Source: Bacteroidota bacterium
Lineage (GTDB): Bacteria > Bacteroidota > Bacteroidia > Chitinophagales > Chitinophagaceae
Assembly: GCA_023429985.1 (NCBI GenBank)
Contig: JAEZCV010000174.1
Span: 1 to 7,892 of the forward strand
Direction of reading: 5' to 3'
Length of the DNA stretch: 7,892 nucleotides
Of this stretch, positions 1 to 4,611 are shown one piece after another. The position numbers were made by a program, and so were the translations under genes. Within the stretch, counting starts at the first letter, position 1. Every line of letters starts with the position of its first letter. The notes under the pieces were generated by a model. It had not been told where the DNA came from, made no database searches, and saw nothing but the letters and a program-made list of their open reading frames with translations.

Positions 1-8
1 AAAAAGTC

Positions 9-527
9 ATGCGTCACGGAGACAAAATCAACAACCTCGGTCGTAAAAAAGCACACCGCGAAGCGTTGTTAAGCAATCTTGCTTGTCAGCTTATCCAGTA
101 CAAGCGTATTATAACTACACTTGCAAAAGCAAAAGCTTTGCGTGTTTACATTGAACCGCTGATCACAAAAAGCAAAAAGAACGAAACACACCAGCGTCGT
201 GTTGTTTTCAGTTATTTGCAGGACAAGGCTGCGGTTACTGAACTTTTCAGCACCATCAGCGAAAAAGTTGCCGGCCGTCCAGGTGGCTATACCCGCATTA
301 TCAAACTGGGCGCACGTCCGGGCGATAACGCCGAACTGGCCATGATCGAACTGGTTGACTTCAATGAAACCTATGGTAAAGGCAAAGGCGAGAAGAAAGA
401 GGGCGCTAAAAGAACACGCCGTGCAGGTGGAAGCCGTAAGAAAGCTGAAACAACTGCCACAACTGAAACTTCCGCTCCTGCTGAAGAAGCTTCAAAACCT
501 GAAGCACCCGAACAACAACCCGGCTAA
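9..527 (+). CDS. rplQ: 50S ribosomal protein L17
   Basis: Large-subunit ribosomal protein L17, a structural component of the 50S subunit near the peptide exit side. The 172-residue product opens with the family signature MRHGDKINNLGRKKAHREAL, followed by the S-N-L-A-C-Q-L region, and closes its conserved core with RPGGYTRIIKLGARPGDNA and an AMIELVD strand (residues 90-117). The core ends near residue 120. E. coli L17 is about 127 residues, so residues 123-172 are an extra tail, first Lys/Arg/Gly-rich and then Ala/Thr/Glu/Pro-rich, as is common in Bacteroidota L17 proteins. The start at base 9 is fixed by the canonical N-terminus; only eight bases precede it, so any ribosome-binding site is not judgeable. 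It is probably the last gene of an rpsD-rpoA-rplQ type operon lying upstream of the window, since a strong terminator follows it. Identification is essentially certain; the role of the tail is unknown. Confidence 0.98.
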   Translation: MRHGDKINNLGRKKAHREALLSNLACQLIQYKRIITTLAKAKALRVYIEPLITKSKKNETHQRRVVFSYLQDKAAVTELFSTISEKVAGRPGGYTRIIKLGARPGDNAELAMIELVDFNETYGKGKGEKKEGAKRTRRAGGSRKKAETTATTETSAPAEEASKPEAPEQQPG

Positions 528-545
528 TGATTGCATGTTAATACC

Positions 546-572
546 AGTCCCGCTTCGTGCGGGACTTTTTTT
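546..572 (+). terminator. Rho-independent terminator after rplQ
   Basis: A perfect 8-bp GC-rich stem (AGTCCCGC at 546-553 paired with GCGGGACT at 559-566) closes a 5-nt loop TTCGT and runs straight into seven Ts (566-572). It begins 19 bases after the rplQ stop codon. This is a textbook intrinsic terminator and most likely ends the ribosomal protein operon. Confidence 0.93.
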
Positions 573-604
573 GCAACAATAGTTCTACTAAAGAAAATGT
601 TGAT

Positions 605-641
605 AAAGAAGTCCGGCCTTTGGCAGGGCTTCTTTATTTTT
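605..641 (+). terminator. Second terminator-like hairpin in the carA leader
   Basis: Bases 605-614 (AAAGAAGTCC) pair with 626-635 (GGGCTTCTTT) in a 10-bp stem containing one G-U pair. Inside it GCC (616-618) pairs with GGC (622-624) around a TTT loop. The stem is followed by ATTTTT (636-641). The shape fits an intrinsic terminator. It lies 33 bases beyond the first terminator's T-run and only 18 bases before the carA start codon. It could be a backup terminator for rplQ. If a promoter lies between the two hairpins, it could instead be an attenuator or leader structure for carA. The sequence does not decide between these. Confidence 0.6.
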
Positions 642-642
642 G
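635..642 (+). promoter_or_regulatory. Candidate -7 box for carA (TAnnTTTG)
   Basis: TATTTTTG matches the Bacteroidota sigma-A -7 consensus TAnnTTTG exactly and lies 17 bases before the carA ATG, which would give a very short 5' leader. It coincides with the T-run of the preceding hairpin, so the match could simply be a by-product of a T-rich tract. No TTTG -33 element is found at the expected spacing of about 19-21 bases. Weak candidate. Confidence 0.22.
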
Positions 643-659
643 CGCAATTTGTTTTTAGA

Positions 660-1772
660 ATGACTACAAAAAAAGATGCAATCCTGGTTCTTGAAGACGG
701 CACAACCTGTTACGGTAAATCCTATGGCGCCATTGGCACAACAGGTGGCGAAATTTGTTTTAATACCGGCATGACGGGTTACCAGGAGGTTTTTACCGAT
801 CCTAGTTATTATGGCCAGGTGCTGATCATGAATACAGTTCATGTTGGTAATTATGGTGTTTTAGACCTGGATGTTGAAAGTGATGGAATAAAGATCAAAG
901 GATTGATTGGTCGTAACCTGGAAGAATTGTTTTCCAGGAGAAAATCCACGAAATCACTCGATGAATACCTGGCAGAGCAAAATATTGTAGCCATAGAAGG
1001 AGTAGATACAAGAGCTCTTGTAACACATATAAGAAGCAAGGGTGCCATGAACTGCCTTATTTCATCAGAAATACTGGATCCTGAAGTTTTAAAAAAGCAA
1101 TTGAAAGAGGTTCCGGGAATGTCGGGGCTGGAACTGGCATCTGTTGTAAGCACACAAAATCCTTACGAACTGGGAAATGTTTATTCTCCAATAAAGATCG
1201 CTGTACTGGATTATGGTACTAAAAGAAACATCTTGAATTGCATGGTGGAACGTGGGGCACATGTAAAAGTTTTTCCTGCCAAAACACCGGTCGAAGAATT
1301 AAAGGCATTTAACCCCGTAGGTTATTTTATAAGCAACGGTCCCGGGGATCCTGCTGCCATGGATTATGCTGTTGAAACAGTGAAAGAGATTCTCAGGGAA
1401 AATGTGCCAACTTTTGGTATATGCCTGGGCCACCAGTTACTTGCAAGAGCCAATGACATTCCCACGTATAAAATGCACCATGGACACAGGGGATTAAACC
1501 ATCCTGTAAAAAACCTGGTAACAGGCCGCTGCGAGATCACTACACAAAATCACGGCTTTGGTGTAGACGCAGATGCAGTGCGTGCATCAGAAAATTTAGA
1601 AATAACCCATGTAAATCTTAACGACCAGTCAATAGAAGGTATCAGAATGAAAGGCAAACCTGCTTTTTCGGTGCAGTATCACCCCGAAAGTACGCCAGGC
1701 CCCCACGACAGCCGTTATCTTTTTGATGATTTTATTGCTATGATCAGAAAGAACGTAGCTGGGAATAGTTGA
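660..1772 (+). CDS. carA: Carbamoyl-phosphate synthase small subunit (glutaminase)
   Basis: The small subunit hydrolyses glutamine and channels ammonia to the CarB large subunit to make carbamoyl phosphate for pyrimidine and arginine synthesis; it acts in the cytosol. Residues 1-155 form the CarA-specific N-terminal domain, with the NTGMTGYQEVFTDPSYYGQ signature and the EGVDTRALVTHIR motif near 113-125. Residues 177-364 are a class I glutamine amidotransferase: SNGPGDP at 225-231, the nucleophile elbow GICLGHQ with Cys255, and QYHPES with catalytic His341 and Glu343. The triad is intact. The 370-residue length is close to the 382 of E. coli. The frame is open upstream to base 531, but family members begin at the MTTKKDAILVLEDG methionine, so 660 is chosen; the extension would read through the leader hairpin. 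No Shine-Dalgarno is visible. carB does not follow, unlike in enterobacteria. Confidence 0.97.
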   Translation: MTTKKDAILVLEDGTTCYGKSYGAIGTTGGEICFNTGMTGYQEVFTDPSYYGQVLIMNTVHVGNYGVLDLDVESDGIKIKGLIGRNLEELFSRRKSTKSLDEYLAEQNIVAIEGVDTRALVTHIRSKGAMNCLISSEILDPEVLKKQLKEVPGMSGLELASVVSTQNPYELGNVYSPIKIAVLDYGTKRNILNCMVERGAHVKVFPAKTPVEELKAFNPVGYFISNGPGDPAAMDYAVETVKEILRENVPTFGICLGHQLLARANDIPTYKMHHGHRGLNHPVKNLVTGRCEITTQNHGFGVDADAVRASENLEITHVNLNDQSIEGIRMKGKPAFSVQYHPESTPGPHDSRYLFDDFIAMIRKNVAGNS

Positions 1773-1777
1773 TCAAA

Positions 1778-1873
1778 AAATTGTTGAACGGTTGTTGAAG
1801 AGTTGAACAGTAGTTGAACAGTTGTTGAACAGTTGTTGAACAGTTGTTGAACGGTTGTTGAACCGTTGTTGAA
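1778..1873 (+). repeat. 11-bp tandem repeat array, nine units
   Basis: Nine consecutive units of the 11-mer CAGTTGTTGAA and variants begin five bases after the carA stop codon. Units start at 1778, 1789, 1800, 1808, 1819, 1830, 1841, 1852 and 1863. The third is shortened to 8 bp, and units 5-7 are identical to the consensus. First and last units differ at the leading three bases. Because 11 is not a multiple of three and each unit contains TGA, the array gives stop codons in all three + frames, while the - strand reads open through it. There are no unique spacers. Function is unknown. Confidence 0.95.
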
Positions 1874-1960
1874 AATCTTCCGAAATTGAATGAAGCTGCA
1901 CCTTCAACTGTTAAACCATATAAAACTATATTCAACAACTGTTCAACTGCTATTCAACCA
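1800..1960 (+). repeat. Imperfect inverted repeat between the array and the aroQ leader
   Basis: Bases 1931-1960 read as the reverse complement of 1800-1829 at 26 of 30 positions, including an uninterrupted 18-base match, and one mismatch becomes a G-U pair in RNA. A separate TTCAACTG lies at 1903-1910. A transcript crossing this region could fold 1800-1829 onto 1931-1960, with about 100 bases in the loop, ending 18 bases before the aroQ start codon. Other array units could compete for the same partner, since several match the inverted arm. Confidence 0.85.
1850..1867 (+). repeat. Perfect palindrome created by variant units 8 and 9
   Basis: AACGGTT (1850-1856) and AACCGTT (1861-1867) are exact reverse complements separated by the 4-nt loop GTTG. 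The palindrome exists only because unit 8 has CGG and unit 9 has CCG where the consensus has CAG. No T-run follows, so it does not resemble a terminator. Confidence 0.8.
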
Positions 1961-1976
1961 CCTAAAAAATCTTCCG
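1872..1976 (+). repeat. 11-bp direct repeat AAAATCTTCCG flanking the inverted arm
   Basis: AAAATCTTCCG occurs at 1872-1882 and again at 1966-1976, 94 bases apart. The first copy abuts the end of the tandem array and the second ends two bases before the aroQ start codon. The 83 bases between them (1883-1965) contain all inverted-orientation repeat copies. The pattern resembles either a local duplication or the direct repeats around an inserted segment; no transposase or terminal inverted repeats are seen. Confidence 0.8.
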
Positions 1977-1978
1977 CA

Positions 1979-2407
1979 ATGAAAATAGCCATCATCAACG
2001 GGCCTAATCTTAACCTTCTTGGCAAAAGAGAAACCGATATTTACGGAGGTATGTCATTTGAAACGTTTTTTAAAAAGCTGGAAAGTAAATTTCCCGATGT
2101 GGAACTTAGTTTCTATCAGTCGAACATTGAGGGTGAATTGATCAATGAAATTCATTCGAAAGGGTTTGATGTAGATGCCATCATTATTAATCCCGGTGGT
2201 TATGGACATACTTCTGTTGCGTTGGGAGATGCAATAGCTGCGGTTCCAGCACCTGTAATTGAAGTGCATATTTCAAACGTATATGCAAGAGAAGAATTCC
2301 GTAAGCTTAGCCATATTTCTGCACAATCGGTTGGGGTGATAACAGGATTAGGTCTTAGCGGTTATGAACTGGCAGTGTATCATTTTACGAACCAAGGATC
2401 TTTGTAG
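1979..2407 (+). CDS. aroQ: 3-dehydroquinate dehydratase, type II
   Basis: Type II dehydroquinase converts 3-dehydroquinate to 3-dehydroshikimate in the shikimate pathway to aromatic amino acids; the family forms cytosolic dodecamers. The 142-residue product is of usual length. It carries NGPNLNLLGKRE at the N-terminus with the catalytic-loop Arg17 and Tyr22, SNIEGELI at 48-55, INPGGYGHTSVAL with Asn71 and His77, EVHISN with the catalytic His97, and Arg108 in the REEFRK segment. All expected active-site residues are present. The frame is open back to a TTG at 1886, but those 31 codons lie in the repeat block and are not part of the family, so the ATG at 1979 is preferred. No Shine-Dalgarno or TAnnTTTG box is seen just upstream; it may depend on transcription from carA. 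Its last seven codons plus stop overlap the convergent membrane protein gene. Confidence 0.96.
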   Translation: MKIAIINGPNLNLLGKRETDIYGGMSFETFFKKLESKFPDVELSFYQSNIEGELINEIHSKGFDVDAIIINPGGYGHTSVALGDAIAAVPAPVIEVHISNVYAREEFRKLSHISAQSVGVITGLGLSGYELAVYHFTNQGSL

Positions 2408-4508
2408 TTTTCTTCATATCATCGGCCAGTTTGCATAAATATTCCAGCTGGTCCTTTAAAAACAGGTCATCCTGGGTGGGGTTTTCATCATTCCAGTCTT
2501 TTTTACCCGGCATTTCAGATGATGCAGAAAAGGAATTATCCATATTAGATAAACTTTCATTGAGCTTGAACAATGCGCGCTGGGCAGCATTGATCAGTGG
2601 TTTGAAATGCGTTTCTGATTCTTTTTTAATTAAACTGGTGGAAATGGTTGCAATGTTTGAAAAGAAGATATTATTCATCACAACAAATTCATGCACCTTA
2701 TCACTGTTTTTCTGTTTGCTTTTTGGTTCGGAAAGCATACGGTGAAACAGGGCCGTAAGGTTGGCCGAATGAACATAAACTTCCTTCCTGGCCAGTTTAT
2801 ATGCAAGGATATCAATTTTTTCTCCTCTTAAGGTTTTTACCAGTTTCTCGAGATAAGCAGCATTTGCTTTTAAAACACTTTTAATATGAGTGTTTAATTG
2901 CTCCGATTCCCAGTTTGGGAACAAAAAATAACTTACAGGCAGGGCAATAAGGCATCCGATTATGGTATCCAGAACTCTCTCTTTTGCAACCTCCATAAAT
3001 CCCATTCCCAGGAAATTAAAAAGGATAATTACAAAAGGTGTCACACTTAATACCATAGCCAGGTAATTGGTTCGCAGGAAAGAATAGGTGCTGATCATAA
3101 AAATTACCATGATCACAAATAGCGTTGTTGTATTTGAAATGAACAGAAGAACAAGACTTCCTGCACCAACACCTATCAGCGTTCCAATTAATCTTTCCTT
3201 ATTTCTTTGCTTTGTTAAGCTGAATGCAGGTTTAATGATGAAGGCGATGGTAAGTAAGACCCAATAACTATGCTGGCCATAATCAATCCATCGTACTGTA
3301 AAAAATCCTATAAGGCAGGCAATGGCTACCCTGAGGGAATGCCTGAAAGCCGAAGACTCCAGGCTGAAGTTATTGAGTAATACCTCTCCTCCCATGGGGT
3401 GGTGCGATACAAAATGTGAATGATCGAGCGGTCCGGATTTTTTCTTTACATCTTTATCAAAATACTTTTTCATGGCCTCCAGCCTAAGTACAAGGTTGCG
3501 CAGGTTTACCAGGATTTTCTTTAAAACAAGATTGCTTTTATCGCCCTCTCCGGATTTATCTATTTCCTGCTTTAATATAATTAGTGCCGATTCAAGATCG
3601 TACAGAGACCTGTAGTTCGATTTCATTTGTATGGATAAACCCATGTTTTCGATTTCTGCTGAAAGAAGCGAAAGAAAATCACTGATCTTTTCCAATACAC
3701 CTGTATCCCCAAATCTTGATCTTAATTCATTGTAATCGTAAAATGTGGCCGTGGTGTCTTCAAAAAAATCAACCGATTCAACAAAGGCCATTACCAGTTT
3801 TCTTCCCATTGGCGTTGACTCCTTTACTGTTGCCCGGGTTTTAAATAATACCTCTCTTGCTGCATCCTGTTTTTCATGAACAAGTATTTGTTGCGCTACA
3901 AGTTGGCGGTAGTTTTCTGCCAGGTCGGTGGTGGGTTCATAAAACCTGCTTTTGATCCTTAAATATTTTGCGAGCTCCCTTATGCTGTCACCCAAAATTC
4001 TTTGTGCAAGCCTGTAGGGTCGAAATAAGGTGGCCAGGATGCTGATGATCATATACCATAATCCGCCCACCATAATCAGCACACTGTGAAAGCCTATATT
4101 GTCGGCAATGGTTGGATCGTCCATGGTAAGTATCATTACCAGTATAACAGCATTTCCTACACTGGTGGCCCTGTTACCAAAAACTGTGAACATGGAAAAA
4201 ACAAAACAAACCAAAGCAATCTCAATGCCCATGAGCAAAACGCTGGACTTGGCAACACCTGTTATATAGGCAATTAAGAAAATGAAGAGAGAAGTGAATA
4301 ACATGCCGTTTCTCTTGTGCATGCCTGGGCCCGGCGCATCGGTTAAACTAACACACAAAGCACCCATGGATATGGCTAGTCCAACCGTTTTATAACCGTT
4401 TTGAAAACCAATAAGCGCAGGAAGCAAAATGGCAATGGTGGTGCGCAGTCCATCGGCAAAAGCCTGGCTGTTTAAAAAATACTGTGCTTCTTTAATTTCC
4501 CTGTTCAT
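2385..4508 (-). CDS. FUSC/YccS-type integral membrane protein
   Basis: A 707-residue inner-membrane protein with the duplicated architecture of the FUSC (fusaric acid resistance-like) and YccS/YhfK families. About six hydrophobic segments lie at residues 22-160, then a soluble, largely helical region at about 165-385, a second set of about six segments at 390-530, and a cytosolic-type tail to 707. The second half carries the family-like stretch YWVLLTIAFIIKPAFS at 415-430, followed by a basic turn and ERLIGTLIGVGAG at 438-450. Relatives are assumed to be efflux or aromatic-compound transport proteins, but substrates are mostly unknown and none can be named here. The start is secure: an in-frame TGA sits three codons upstream. 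An AGGAGG precedes the start. The gene is 103 nt downstream of the BNR gene on the same strand and has no obvious promoter of its own in that gap. Its stop lies inside the aroQ coding region. Confidence 0.88.
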   Translation of the reverse strand: MNREIKEAQYFLNSQAFADGLRTTIAILLPALIGFQNGYKTVGLAISMGALCVSLTDAPGPGMHKRNGMLFTSLFIFLIAYITGVAKSSVLLMGIEIALVCFVFSMFTVFGNRATSVGNAVILVMILTMDDPTIADNIGFHSVLIMVGGLWYMIISILATLFRPYRLAQRILGDSIRELAKYLRIKSRFYEPTTDLAENYRQLVAQQILVHEKQDAAREVLFKTRATVKESTPMGRKLVMAFVESVDFFEDTTATFYDYNELRSRFGDTGVLEKISDFLSLLSAEIENMGLSIQMKSNYRSLYDLESALIILKQEIDKSGEGDKSNLVLKKILVNLRNLVLRLEAMKKYFDKDVKKKSGPLDHSHFVSHHPMGGEVLLNNFSLESSAFRHSLRVAIACLIGFFTVRWIDYGQHSYWVLLTIAFIIKPAFSLTKQRNKERLIGTLIGVGAGSLVLLFISNTTTLFVIMVIFMISTYSFLRTNYLAMVLSVTPFVIILFNFLGMGFMEVAKERVLDTIIGCLIALPVSYFLFPNWESEQLNTHIKSVLKANAAYLEKLVKTLRGEKIDILAYKLARKEVYVHSANLTALFHRMLSEPKSKQKNSDKVHEFVVMNNIFFSNIATISTSLIKKESETHFKPLINAAQRALFKLNESLSNMDNSFSASSEMPGKKDWNDENPTQDDLFLKDQLEYLCKLADDMKKTTKILGS

Positions 4509-4520
4509 TCCTTCTCAACA

Positions 4521-4526
4521 CCTCCT
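4521..4526 (-). promoter_or_regulatory. Full Shine-Dalgarno AGGAGG before the FUSC-type gene
   Basis: On the - strand AGGAGG ends 12 bases before the ATG at 4508, a longer than optimal spacing. A second purine run, GAAGGA, directly abuts the ATG. No other start in this window has anything comparable. Bacteroidota genes generally do not rely on Shine-Dalgarno sequences, so functional use is uncertain. Confidence 0.4.
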
Positions 4527-4611
4527 GTCTATTTCAATAGATTCTGATTTATAAGTTCACCAGATTATAAAAAATCAATGCCAGCTGATTAAAAGGTCCT
4601 TATATCAATAA

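Noticed and set aside
531..659. N-terminally extended carA starting at 531 or 597
   Set aside because: The extra codons lie across the terminator and leader hairpin and have no counterpart in CarA proteins; the ATG at 660 gives the normal N-terminus.
588..842. Open frames on the opposite strand within carA (588-842, 851-1153), within the BNR gene and within the MORN-variant gene
   Set aside because: They are antisense or out-of-frame shadows of well-supported genes, with no recognisable domains or separate signals.
1744..1938. A 64-codon open frame on the - strand across the 11-bp array
   Set aside because: It is open only because the reverse-complement repeat contains no stop codon; the product is a repetitive Q/N/S/T/F string with no family resemblance.
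1778..1960. CRISPR array
   Set aside because: Units are 11 bp and contiguous, with no unique spacers, no 23-40 bp repeats and no cas genes nearby.
1886..1978. N-terminally extended aroQ from the TTG at 1886
   Set aside because: The extension is encoded by the repeat block; type II dehydroquinases begin directly at the strand leading to NGPNLNLLG, which fits the ATG at 1979.
4509..4611. Terminator between the BNR and FUSC-type genes
   Set aside because: Only weak AT-rich stems of 5-6 bp are visible (for example TTATAA pairs around 4551-4572); none has a GC-rich stem followed by a T-run in the - direction, so read-through is more likely.
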